Positions 36,140 to 48,550 of a stretch of 64,000 bases of DNA are shown piece after piece. Position 1 is the first letter of the stretch. Each line of letters opens with the position of its first letter. The DNA lies in contig JAQPZY010001610.1 of assembly GCA_029931535.1 (NCBI GenBank), forward strand, positions 1,178,001-1,242,000, read 5' to 3'. The translations under genes and the position numbers were made by a program. The DNA comes from Margaritifera margaritifera. Taxonomy: Eukaryota; Mollusca; Bivalvia; Unionida; Margaritiferidae. The notes beneath the pieces are model-generated. The model was not told where the DNA came from. It searched no databases and worked only from the letters and a program-made list of their open reading frames with translations.

Positions 36140-36265
36140 CTTGATACCATTACTGTCAGCCACAGACAGTGGGTCAACACCTGAGATGTAGATCCCCAAA
36201 CCAAACTCTCGACCACCACGAATCATCAGTCCCAAACTCCGTCCATCACGCACTGATACATTCAC
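36140..36265 (-). CDS. WHRN: Whirlin exon 3 (first half of PDZ2)
   Basis: 42 codons, phase 0 at both ends, residues 312-353. The acceptor is cttaattccag|GTG and the donor ATCAAG|GTTAGA. It starts VNVSVRDGRSLGLMIRGG, which gives the first PDZ strand and the peptide-binding loop (SLGLMIRGG, close to the vertebrate whirlin PDZ2 loop). It continues REFGLGIYISGVDPLS and stops at SNGIK, in the middle of the domain; exon 4 resumes with VGDQILDVNGQ. Splitting a PDZ domain between the two halves of the 'GLKVGDQIL' segment is a common intron position in this family. The 42-bp array at 36542-37003 lies just upstream in intron 2. Confidence 0.95.
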
Positions 36266-36541
36266 CTGGAATTAAGAGATCAAAACTTTACTGAGAAATC
36301 AACATCACATGGTTACTGAGAAATCAACATCATGACTAAAATATATTATATTATTTAAAAATACCGATTACCATAAAAAAAAGTTCAATGTCCTAAAATT
36401 CTGTTCAGCAGCCTTGGCCACTACAATCAATCACAATTCCTTTCTGAGATGATGAATTTTATGATTATAAATGGAAGCCATTTGAAAAAGCTGCGTATTT
36501 TTTTCCACTTTTCATCCCCCAGCCCTTTCTCACCTGGATGC

Positions 36542-37003
36542 ATCTAGAAACCTTCATTATAATATAACATATCTCTCTGATACATCTAGAAACCTTCATT
36601 ATAATATAATATATCTCTCTGATGCATCTAGAAACCTTCATTATAATATAACATATCTCTCTGATACATCTAGAAACCTTCATTATAATATAATATATCT
36701 CTATGATGCATCTAGAAACTTTCATTATGATATAACATATCTCTCTGATACATCTAGAAACCTTCATTATAATATAATATATCTCTCTGATGCATCTAGA
36801 AACCTTCATTATAATATAACATATCTCTCTGATACATCTAGAAACCTTCATTATAATATAATATATCTCTCTGATGCATCTAGAAACCTTCATTATAATA
36901 TAATATATCTCTCTGATGCATCTAGAAACCTTCATTATAATATAATATATCTCTCTGATGCATCTAGAAACCTTCATTATAATATAACATATCTCTCTGA
37001 TGA
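36542..37003. repeat. 42-bp minisatellite, 11 units
   Basis: The unit is 'gatgcatctagaaaccttca' and 'ttataatataacatatctctct'. gatac/gatgc and aacat/aatat variants alternate through much of the array, hinting at an 84-bp dimer. It lies in intron 2. Confidence 0.94.
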
Positions 37004-37084
37004 TATGAACAAATAGCAGTCTAATAACTGTTTAAAAAATATGGGGTGGGTGGGTGGGATTATTATCAGATTACAAGTATCGCA

Positions 37085-37795
37085 TACAGGCAGAACCCAC
37101 ATGCAGAGTACCTCAACAAGTGAGACACACATAAATATCACATAGAGATAGAACTCACGCAGAGTACCTCAACAAGTGAGACACACATAAATATCACATA
37201 GAGTACCTCAACAAGTGAGAGACACATAAATATCACAGAGATAGAACCCTCATGCAGAGTACCTCAACAAGTGAGAAAAAACACATATCACATACAGATA
37301 GATCCCACATGCAGTGTACCTCAGCAAGTGAGATAAACACATAAATATCACATACAGATAGATCCCACATGCCGAATACCTCAACAAGTGAGAAACACGC
37401 ATAAATATCACATACAGATAGAACCCACACTTAGAGTACCTCAAATCCAACCCTCATTAGCCAATAATCTCACATGTAGCAATGCCCATCCCACATTAGC
37501 AAATAATTACATGTGTAGCAATGTCCATCCCTCATTATCCAATATTATCACCTGTAGCAGTGTCCACCCCCGCCCCCCATTAGCCAATAATCACACCTGT
37601 AGCAATTTCCACACCTCATTTACATGTGGGTTCTGTCCATATGTGATGCTTGGACATTGCTAAAGGTGTGATTATTGGCTAATGAGGGTTGGACATTGCT
37701 GCAGGTGGGAGTATTGGCTAATGAGGGGTGGACATTGCTACATATGTGAGTATTGGCTAATGAGGGTGCACATTGCTACAGGTGAGATTAATTGG
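37085..37795. repeat. Composite array with inverted second half
   Basis: 37085-37440 holds about six ~58-bp units ('gagtacctcaacaagtgaga', 'atatcacatacagatagaac'). 37440-37620 holds about four ~44-bp units ('cattagccaataatcacacc', 'tgtagcaatgtccatccc'). 37621-37645 carries one short inverted piece of the first type (tgtgggttctgtccatatgt). 37650-37795 then carries about four units of the second type inverted ('ggacattgctacaggtgtga', 'ttattggctaatgaggg'). Confidence 0.85.
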
Positions 37796-37914
37796 TTTTC
37801 TATCTGGAGAGCAATCTTTTATTTAAAAACAAATTATGTATTAACATTAGCATCTAACAGAAGCTACAGGTTTGGCAACATCAAGCACATCCTTTATTTC
37901 TTATAATGAATACT

Positions 37915-39160
37915 GTTTGCTATTGAATAGGCTTGAGGAAAAAGCAACACAAACTGAAAATTTACTGTTTGCTATTGAATAGGCTTGAGGAAAAAGCAAC
38001 ACAAACTGAAAATTTACTGTTTGCTATTGAATAGGCTTGAGGAAAAAGATATACAAACAGAACATTTACTGTTTGCTATTGAATAGGCTTGAGGGAAAAG
38101 CAACACAAACAGAACATTTACTGTTTGCTATTTAATAGGCTTGAGGAAAAAGCAACACAAACAGAACATTTACTGTTTGCTATTGAATAGGCTTGAGGAA
38201 AAAGCAATACAAACAGAACATTTACTGTTTGCTATTGAATAGGCTTGAGGAAAAAGCAACACAAACAGAACATTTACTGTTTGCTATTGAATAGGCTTGA
38301 GGAAAAAGCAACACAAACTGAAAATTTACTGTTTGCTATTGAATAGGCTTGAGGAAAAAGCAATACAAACAGAAAATTTACTGTTTGCTATTTAATAGGC
38401 TTGAGGAAAAAGCAACACAAACAGACAATTTACTGTTTGCTATTGAATAGGCTTGAGAAAAAAGCAACAAAAACAGAACATTTACTGTTTGCTATTGAAT
38501 AGGCTTGAGGAAAAACAATAAAGCAACACAAACAGAAAATTTACTGTTAGCTATTGAATAGGCTTGAGGAAAAACAATAAAGCAACACAAACAGAAAATT
38601 TACTGTTAGCTATTGAATAGGCTTGAGGAAAAACAATAAAGCAACACAAACAGAAAATTTACTGTTAGCTATTGAATAGGCTTGAGGAAAAACAATAAAG
38701 CAACACAAACAGAAAATTTACTGTTTACTATTGAATAGGCTTGAAGAAAAGGCAACACAAACAGAACATTTACTGTTCGCTATTGAATACGCTTGAGGAA
38801 AAAGCAACACAAACAGAAAATTTACTGTTTGCTATTGAATAGGCTTGAGGAAAACAATAAAGCAACACAAACAGAAAATTTACTGTTAGCTATTGAATAG
38901 GTTTGAGGAAAAAGCAAGACAAACAGACAATTTTCTGTTTGCTATTAAATAGGCTTATGGAAAAACAATAAAGCAACTCAAACATAAAATTTACTGTTTG
39001 CTATTGAATAGTCTTGAGGAAAAACAATAAAGCAACACAAACAGAAAATTTACTGTTTGCTACTGAATAGGCTTGAGGAAACAGCAACACAAACAGAAAA
39101 TTTACTGTTAGCTATTGAATAGGCTTGAGGAAAGACAATAAAGCAACACAAACAGAATTT
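37915..39160. repeat. 52-bp minisatellite with 59-bp variants, about 23 units
   Basis: The unit is 'tactgtttgctattgaatag', 'gcttgaggaaaaagcaacac', 'aaacagaacatt'. Longer units insert 'acaataa' before 'agcaac' and cluster from 38510 on. It lies in intron 2. Confidence 0.94.
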
Positions 39161-40371
39161 TTTTTGAACATTACATTGTTAAAGTCTCTTGTTGCAACAC
39201 TGTTAAAACAATTTCTTGTTACATTCTTTAAGATTTTCTTGCTACCAAAAAAGGAAATTGAAAAAGCTCCCTGCTGGTCAATTGATAAACTGACACAATT
39301 CTATTACATGTGGGACCTTATGTTGGGGGTGGACTTATAATCAGAGAAATATGGTATTCATTCTCGTGAAATAGCATAATGAATAAGATCACCCATAAGC
39401 TCTGAATTGATAACAGTTGTAGGGCTCTACTTTGTTATTATTCCCTTCATTATAACATGATTCCTTACATAATATGGTAACTGTATGGACCTGTGATCGG
39501 GTGATCACAATTATAAAAATTAATCAAATAAAATAAAAATGTAAAAAAAATTGAATTTTCAACAGCCTGATGACATTTGAGCACATTCCTTTTTGTTGAG
39601 TTGCAGATGAAAGGTAAGTATGCCTACTTTTGGGTCACAGTTGGGTCTATGTAAAACAAGCATTTATGTATGGAAATTTTGCTCCATAAAGATGGAAAAT
39701 AGTATAAACAGCTATAAATTGGTTAATGAGTTCATATTACATGGTATTTTGCTTTAAATTAATGTAGAAACGGTTCAAGTGTTGCAACTAATTTTCAAGA
39801 ACTTTAGTTTTTCCCAGCCTCCATTCTTGCTGTATATGCAGTTTCATTTGTGTTCATTGTTAAATACTCTTTAATTTCAAGTTTAAATAACACTTTTTCA
39901 TACTGGACTGAGGATGATTTCATAACACAAATTCTTTCAGGAAAAAAAGCAGATGTTACATCATTATTTTAATGTTACTCATATGATATGATCCATCAAA
40001 TGTATGACAATATAGACTGAAAAGGAAACAACATGAAATTTAGTTGTGTATCATTATTTCCTCAAAATAGGTTATTATTTGACAAGACAATGTGCAAATA
40101 CCAGTAAGTGAAAAACATTTACATAAACTGAATTATTTTTAAAAATATGACTCAGGTGTTATGTTTACACCCCCACCCCCACATACATATATACCTTAAT
40201 TCAATTTTATAAATACATTTATAGATATTCATAAGGATACCTCTGTATGAAAATACAGCATATCTACAAAATCAATCATATTAATTCTCTATGTTTTTGC
40301 ACTGCCATTTTCAGATGTTACAAAGTAAGGATGCATGCAATTTTTACAAAGTCATTATAAAACTGGACAAG
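39161..40371. other. No gene seen
   Basis: Intron 2. The text near 39330 (cttataatcagagaaatatg) resembles decayed MITE ends. The rest is AT-rich and unrecognised. Confidence 0.4.
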
Positions 40372-40640
40372 TAAATTTTCTAGAATGACCATATGTACAT
40401 TGTGCATTAATCAACAGTGGACAGGTACATTTTCTAGACTGACCGTATGTACATTTTGTATTAATCAACAGTGGACAGGTACTTTTTCTAGACTGACCGT
40501 ATGTACAATTTGAATTAATCAACAGTGGACAGGTACATTTTCTAGACTGACCATATGTACATTTTGTATTAATGAACAGTGGACAGGTAAAATGTTTAGA
40601 CTGACCATATGTACCTTGTGTATTAATCAACTTACTGAAT
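40372..40640. repeat. 54-bp tandem repeat, 5 units
   Basis: The unit contains 'caacagtggacaggtacatt', 'ttctagactgaccatatgta' and 'cattttgtattaat'. A 91-codon minus-strand ORF over it is an artefact. It sits about 130 bp downstream of whirlin exon 2. Confidence 0.93.
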
Positions 40641-40769
40641 ACTTTACATCACAATAATTGATTTACAGAAGTAATTTGGACTTGTTACCAATTCTCCAGC
40701 TCTGATTTGCTGAAATGGACCAGAGTTAAAAAATTACAAAAAGCACAATTGCTGGTCATATACAATTAC

Positions 40770-40982
40770 CTTTCTTTCATCTTCCCCTTTAAGAAGCATG
40801 AGACCACTCCTGGGGCCCAAGGACCCATGTTCTAGGCGCCCTATCTGCTCCAACTCTGGGGGTGGGGAGACTACCCTACCCCTAGGATCAACCCACTTGT
40901 ACATCTGGTGGACCACATAGGAACCCGGGATCCGTCCAACATGACACACTACCAGCTCAATCTTCCAAGATACTCGGATGAT
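40770..40982 (-). CDS. WHRN: Whirlin exon 2 (end of PDZ1 and PDZ1-PDZ2 linker)
   Basis: 71 codons, phase 0 at both ends, residues 241-311 of the joined protein. The acceptor is gtgattgcag|ATC and the donor GAAAG|GTAATT. It begins IIRVSWKIELVVCHVGRIPG, which supplies the last beta strand of PDZ1 directly after HEDAAK of exon 1. It continues with SYVVHQMYKWVDPRGR and SPPPEL. The block 'GRIPG-[GS]YV...[HY].[WV]WVDP.GR..SPP' is characteristic of whirlin after PDZ1 and is one of the best reasons for the gene assignment. It ends LLKGEDERK, just before PDZ2. The 14-kb intron 1 on its 5' side holds the 48-bp array, the split 40-bp arrays and the hAT element. Confidence 0.95.
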
Positions 40983-41339
40983 CTGCAATCACAGAGATTC
41001 ATGGTTTGGTTTTTTTGGTTTTTAAAAAAATATAACGGAGTTATTTATCTGCATGATAATCAGGTGATGGTTATATGACAGTATATACCTATAAATATTA
41101 CTAATTCATAACATAACGAGATATTGCTGCTTCTACAGTGTGGGGAGTTCCTGGAAAGTTCCACAGACATATGATCCTTTTTCTAAATCATTAATCACAA
41201 GCCATCAAAAAACAAGTTTTTTATTTTAAAAGAAGATATTTTGACACTAAATTCTATTAAGAATGTATCTAGATAATGAAAGCTTTACTGTTTTTAATTT
41301 TCCTTTAACCAATACTTTGATACATTTTATGGAGAAAAT

Positions 41340-41888
<549 letters not shown>

Positions 41889-43287
41889 TTGCAAGGTCTT
41901 TTGACATCGGGTTTGGAGTCTATGGAATTGGGAAAACTGCACACAATCAAACTGAACTGAGAAAGTTTCCATCACATGAAAATAAAAACTACTGGTGTTT
42001 CCTATCATTGATTTTTCTTTGTAAGATCATTTTTGTCTGTTTTGCTTTCTAAAATAAAGTTACATGTATCTCAAGAAGATTGTCATTTAAGTAATTCCCT
42101 TTCTTTGTCAGAACTGGGAATTTTAACATCAAATTGGGAAATTTAAGATCAAATTGGGCAATTTAACCTCCAATTGGGAATTTTTTTAAGATCAAACTAA
42201 GAAATATTTTAAGATCAACTTGGGGAAAATAAACATCATTTCTGGATTGGTAATAGGGTCAATACTGGGCCCCAAAACTGACCAAGGAAAATTCCTCACA
42301 TGTACCACTTATCATAAAGAAAAATGAATTAGCAAGTAAAAATATAGTCTATAATCTGATACAACATCTACTTAATACTTCACAGACAAGACAAAGCCCC
42401 ATGACAACAAAATAATAATTCAAATGACCTTGCATATCAACAAAACAACATTGAACTTAAGTTACCTTATACATTTTAATTATATTTTGTCTTACAGACT
42501 TAAATTAGGAGGTATCTAAACATATATCACTGCCAATCAGTATATGTTGTAAATAAGATGTGTATTATGATGTTATGTCAATCAAGCCATCCAACGTGTC
42601 AATATATCCGCTTTCATCAGCATCATAATAAAATTATGAAGCTGAACAATGAATACACAAATCAAATTTATTTGAATACCTGGTATATCAAACTTTTCCT
42701 TATAGTAATGGCAATTATGAGATTTGGAAAATGTGAAATTAATTGCCATTTTTATCTGATGGATATATTGTCTAATAATGTCTTACCCTCACTCTTTTGA
42801 AAAATGTATAAGGCTGGGCAACCTGTTCTTGTCATAGGAGAAATACTGCATAATAAATAGAGTATTGTATGTATACTGTTTGGATATCTTTGGTGGACTC
42901 GTTATTTTGGCATAGACGACTTTCAAGCTCATCAGCCACATACAAAAACAATTTGTCAAACCAAAATATCAGGCAGTACATATTTATTATTTTTAAATTC
43001 ACGAGTGGTCATGATATCAGGCAGTACATATTTATTATTTTGAAATTCACGAGCGGTCATGAATTTTACTTTTGTTTTATTCACAAATATTCTAAGATTT
43101 GAACTTAGAAAGCTAAAGCATAGCTTACCTCAGAAGCAGCATTTTTATTTTTTTTTTTATTTGGACTTGAAATGCATAACAAACAATGGGCACTCCACTA
43201 ATAAGACTGAGATGTAAATTCACCATGGCATGTGATGGGGAAGGGAAACCTCAAGAAAAATAAAACAATATCAGTACTAACAGCAAA

Positions 43288-43290
<3 letters not shown>
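41889..43290. other. No gene; two small tandem duplications
   Basis: 42110-42240 holds ~22-bp units ('aattgggaaatttaagatca'). 42966-43060 holds two 49-bp copies ('atcaggcagtacatatttat', then 'aaattcacgag.ggtcatg'). Otherwise unrecognised. Confidence 0.55.

Positions 43291-43291
<1 letters not shown>

Positions 43292-43362
<71 letters not shown>
43292..43362. repeat. (TA)n microsatellite
   Basis: About 35 TA dinucleotides followed by cacaca. Confidence 0.97.
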
Positions 43363-43368
<6 letters not shown>

Positions 43369-44038
43369 GTCAATCTCATTTATGTGTTCCATATGTAATT
43401 AGAAAATTTATAGTTATTAATGTCTTTTATATCCTCCTCATTTCTTCTTTAAAATATTTATCTATACTAATTAAATTATGTAGGAAACAATCAGCAACAT
43501 AAATCTACCCACTTTTGTGGAAGTATTTATTAACCACTTTTTTCCAGATAAAGGCCAAGTTCCCATGCTACCATGATCACCTTTGAAAATATCTCTGATC
43601 ATATGCCTCTTTTAAAATCACATCAGATCAATATCAAAGAAAAATTATGTCCAAAGACAAGGTGATGTTTTGATTGCAAAAGATATAAAACATAAACAAG
43701 TTTATTATGTTACATTATTTACATCTTGCTGAGTTTCACAGCTATAAATATTTTATAATAATCAAATAATTAGTGTTTTTATTACAGTGGACACTGATTT
43801 TGTTTCATTAATATAAAGTCGTCACTCAAACATACTGTAATATAAATAAGGAGTATGTGAGTCAAATAAAGTATTTTTAAAATTCAAAATAGTATGCAAT
43901 ATTTGGAGAAGTATCTGAATCCTGTAAATGATATCCAACATCACCTTAACTGTAAGCACCAATTTAATATAAGAAATTAGCATTATATTGTAAGAAATCT
44001 TTCAAAGCAAACAAAAATTCATGCGAAAAACTTTTAGG
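43363..44038. other. No gene seen
   Basis: AT-rich intron 1 sequence without recognised structure. Confidence 0.4.
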
Positions 44039-44040
44039 TA

Positions 44041-44224
44041 CCGTATATACTCGTGTATAATCCATGTCCAAATGCAAACAACATAGACCCTGATCTGCCG
44101 TCGCATAATGCGCTGGCAGATCAGGGTCTATGTTGTTTGTTCTATTGATTAGTCCTTACAAACTGCATAGACCCATGGGCCTATGGAGTTTGCAGTTGAT
44201 ATTGACTTATATGCGAATTGACGG
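44041..44224. mobile_element. Small hairpin-rich MITE with TA duplication
   Basis: TA at 44039-44040 and 44225-44226 flank ends CCGTATATACTCGTGTATAA and, inward from the right, CCGTCAATTCGCATATAA. Inside, 44076-44099 and 44115-44138 are perfect 24-nt complements separated by 15 nt that can pair again (CGCAT/ATGCG). A second near-palindrome is centred on CCCATGGG near 44178. Confidence 0.8.
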
Positions 44225-44509
44225 TATGTTAGGATTTTGATATCCACATACTGACATGTGTTTGTCCATCCATCCTTCAGTTTTCCTGTCTGTCAGTGAT
44301 TAAAAATTCATAACCACTTCTCCTCCTACACCATGGAATAGATTTTAAGTGGTCTAAATGCAGTGTAAGAGCTTGGTGTACATGCGCAATAACAGTTTGC
44401 TTTTTTTCGTTCGTGTTTTTTGTGTGATAAATTAATGAAAACTGTCCAAATAAAGATATTCTAAGTATCATTTTTGGACAAAACTTTTAATTGCTTTCTT
44501 TTATAGACC

Positions 44510-46085
44510 ATGCATCATGATACAATGTATATAATAGCTTTCTCTGATAGACTATCATGATGCAATGTATATAATAGCTTTCTCTCATAGACTATCATGA
44601 TATAATGTATATAATAGCTTTGTCTCATAGACTATCATGATGCAATGTATATAATAGCTTTCTCTCATAGACTATCATGATGCAATGTATATAATAGCTT
44701 TGTCTCATAGACTATCATGATGCAAGGTATATAATAGCTTTGTCTCATAGACTATCATGTATATAATAGCTTTCTCTCATAGATTATCATGTATATAATA
44801 GCTTTGTCTCATTGACCATCATGATGCAATGTATATAATAGCTTTGTCTCATAGACTATCATGATGCAATGTATATAATAGCTTTGTCTCATAGACTATC
44901 ATGTATATAATAGCTTTCTCTCATAGACTATCATGTATATAATAGCTTTGTCTCATAGACCATCATGATACAATGTATATAATAGCTTTGTCTCATAGAC
45001 TATCATGATACAATGTATATACTAGCTTTGTCTCATAGACCATCATGATACAATGTATATAATAGCTTTGTCTCATAGACCATCATGATACAATGTATAT
45101 AATAGCTTTGTCTCATAGACCATCATGTATATAATAGCTTTGTCTCATAGACCATCATGTATATAATAGCTTTGTCTCATAGACCATCATGATACAATGT
45201 ATATAATAGCTTTCTCTCATAGACTATCATGTATATAATAGCTTTGTCTCATAGACTATCATGATACAATGTATATAATAGCTTTGTCTCATAGACTATC
45301 ATGATGCAATGTATATAATAGCTTTGTCTCATAGACCATCATGATACAATGTATATAATAGCTTTGTCTCATAGACTATCATGATGCAATGTATATAATA
45401 GCTTTGTCTCGTAGACCATCATGATACAATGTATATAATAGCTTTGTCTCATAGACTATCATGATGCAATGTATATAATAGCTTTGTCTCGTAGACTATC
45501 ATGATGCAATGCATATAATAGCTTTGTCTCGTAGACTATCATGATGCAATGTATATAATAGCTTTCTCTCATAGACTATCATGATACAATGTATATAATA
45601 GCTTTGTCTCATAGACTATCATGATATAATGTATATAATAGCTTTCTCTCATAGACTATCATGATACAATGTATAGGATAGCTTTGTCTCATAGACTATC
45701 ATGTATTTAATAGCTTTCTCTCATAGACTATCATGATACAATGTATATAATAGCTTTGTCTCATAGACTATCATGATACAATGTATATAATAGCTTTGTC
45801 TCATAGACTATCATGTATATAATAGCTTTGTCTCATAGACTATCACGATACAATGTATATAATAGCTTTGTCTCATAGACTATCATGATGCAATGTATAT
45901 AATAGCTTTGTCTCATAGACTATATGATACAATGTATATAATAGCTTTGTCTCATAGACTATCATGATACAATGTATATAATAGCTTTGTCTCATAGACT
46001 ATCATGATACAATGTATATAATAGCTTTCTCTCATAGACTATCATGATACAATGTATATAATAGCTTTGTCTCATAGACTATCAT
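44510..46085. repeat. 40-bp minisatellite with 32-bp variants, about 40 units
   Basis: The unit is 'atgatacaatgtatataata' and 'gctttgtctcatagactatc'. Short units lack eight bases between two ATG triplets (atcatgtatata instead of atcatgatacaatgtatata). Further point variants are tgca/taca, tttgtc/tttctc and actatc/accatc. It belongs to the same family as 47760-48550. Confidence 0.95.
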
Positions 46086-46171
46086 GATACAGTGCATATA
46101 TTTGCCCTCTCTCAAAGACCACCATGATACAGTGTATGTAAGTGCTTTCTCTCATAGATCACCAATATACA

Positions 46172-47755
46172 CAGGGCTGAGCAAACTTGTTTTCATCCTC
46201 TTGTCCAGGACAAGAACCAATGGTTTCAGAAAATTCACTTGTCCCACCTACCTTTTCACTTGTCCCAAAATTTAAATCACTTGTCAAGATTTGACAAGAT
46301 GTATGCACTTTAATCTACGGAAATAACACACAAAATGATGTAAAACATTTATTTCTTGAAAGGATATAATTTTTTAAAAACATAGGTTGATATTATACAT
46401 TTTGGTACATCAGAGGTTTTTAGTTTTCCAGGTATCTTATATGCACTATTTCTTGCTCTGATATGGTAGCATCAATACTTTCATCAGCAAGAATGGAAAG
46501 GAATTTACTGGAATTCAGACTTTCCCTAACTTCTTCTCTCTAGACTTGATTGATTGATAAAACAATGTCTCTTGCCCTGAATCTGTTCTTATAATTAACA
46601 CCAAGTTCAACACCATTCTTCTCCTGGAGCGTACACAACATTTCATGTCAGAAAATGGTTTTATATAACAGGCTAGGGTCATTTAATTTTGAAAGGGCCT
46701 TTCCTAGTGAAGTGTCAGCAACTCTGACTTTAAAGATTTTCTGCACATGCTGGCTAGTGTCATGCATATACTGTGCTGCACAGGTCTTGTGAGGTCCAGA
46801 ACTGTCACCAGACTTGACTGGGTTCAATCCTGAATTTGCCACTCTCACTGAACTCTTAGTAGTGTCATATTTGACATTTTTTGTTGCCACCAAGTATGGC
46901 TTATGTCTCTTTGGAGAAATAGTTACCTGACACTCAGTGGCAGTCTTACGTTTTACCCCTCAACTTTCACATGAATTTTCCTTCTCCAAATTTTCCCTAA
47001 TTAACTTTCTTGCGAAAATAATTTAGTAAAGTCATTTTATCCAAATAGTAAATATCACCTTGCTTGACAACTACTTCTAAAGTGATCATAACATACATTT
47101 TATCCTTTAAATATGAACAGAGACAGCTCCTTAATTAGCATAATTGTATCACACTCATTACTGGACGTGGAAGTTAATCCTCTGCATAATCAATTAAAAA
47201 TTAAAGAATCATCACTCCCATTTAATCAGTTCATAAAGTAAACGACACTAATGTTGGTAAAGTGCCTTTCATTAATTAAATTGGATTTACTTGCTGGATT
47301 AAAATCAAAGGGTGAGTCATTCGTGAGGGTCTGGTTTAAGTAAACATTACAATGCAGCCGTTTAAAACACTGCTAATTAATCATACCGACTTTGTTTTGT
47401 TTCACATGTTTTGATTGGCCAATAATATGGTTGCTTAATTAGCCCAATATGCAGTCAAGCAATAATAAAATGTGTGCACATGCAACAGTTATCAATGACC
47501 ACCAAGGTGCGATACAGGATGTAAATAAATGCACATAGACAGGTAGAATCAAGAATTCATTATGCCCGGAGGGCATGAATGCCTAGATAAAGGTAGATGA
47601 AAAGATTATGGCATGAAATTAAGCACTTGCCTGACCTTTTTTTATAATAAGAATAAAGCACCTGTCCCTGGGACTAGTGACGTGGAAAAGTTGACATTCC
47701 CAACTTTGAAAATGAATAGTCCCGGACATTGGGCTATGGGATTTGCTCAACCCTG
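46172..47755 (-). mobile_element. hAT-like element with decayed DUF4371-type ORF
   Basis: The inverted ends CAGGGCTGAGCAAA (46172) and, inward from 47755, CAGGGTTGAGCAAA fit hAT ends. The minus strand contains FLSILADESIDATISEQEIV and HIRYLEN (about 46420-46510). This matches the 'ADESTD.S..EQ..IYIRY' block found in hAT/DUF4371 transposase-like proteins. Upstream there is an 81-codon frame (46648-46893) rich in KTCAAQYMHDTSQHVQKI. No full catalytic domain remains. Flanking 8-bp duplications are not clearly preserved. The element lies between two arrays of one 40-bp family. Confidence 0.72.
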
Positions 47756-47759
47756 ATAC

Positions 47760-48550
47760 CGGCATTTGCTTTCTCACATAGACCACAATGATACAGTGCA
47801 TTTAATTGCTTTCTCTCATAGACCACCATGATACAGTGTATATAATTGCTTTCTCTCAAAGACACCATGATACAGTGTATATAACTGCTTTCTCTCATAG
47901 ACCACCATGATACAGTGTATATAACTGCTTTCTCTCAAAGACACCATGATACAGTGTATATAGTTGCTTTCTCTCATAGACATTATGATAGAGTGTACAT
48001 AGTTGCTTTCTCTCAAAGACACCATGATACAGTGTATATAGTTGCTTTCTCTCATAGACACCATGATAGAGTGTATATAGTTGCTTTCTCTCAAAGACAC
48101 CATGATACAGTGTATATAGTTGCTTTCTCTCATAGACACCATGATACAGTGTATATAGTTGCTTTCTCTCATAGACACCATGATAGTGTATATAGTTGCT
48201 TTCTCTCAAAGACACCATGATACAGTGTATATAGTTGCTTTCTCTCATAGACACCATGATACAGTGTATATAGTTGCTGTCTCTCATAGACCACCATGAT
48301 AGTGTATATAGTTGCTTTCTCTCATAGACACCATGATACAGTGTATATAGTTGCTTTCTCTCATAGACCACCATGATAGTGTATATAGTTGCTGTCTCTC
48401 ATAGACACCATGATACAGTGTATATAGTTGCTTTCTCTCAAAGACACCATGATACAGAGTATATAGTTGCTTTCTCTCATAGACCACCATGATACAGTGA
48501 ATATAATTGCTTTCTCTCAGAGACCACCATGATAGTGTATATAATTGCTA
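47760..48550. repeat. 40-bp minisatellite, about 20 units
   Basis: The unit is 'gtgtatatagttgctttctc' and 'tcatagacaccatgatacag'. It is homologous to the array left of the hAT element; the two or three units just before that element (46084-46165) already carry the right-hand variants. ORFs of 101-159 codons on both strands are artefacts. Confidence 0.94.

Noticed and set aside
46648..46893. 81-codon ORF as an intact host gene
   Set aside because: It lies inside inverted hAT-type ends and is continuous, across frame breaks, with a decayed transposase-like stretch.
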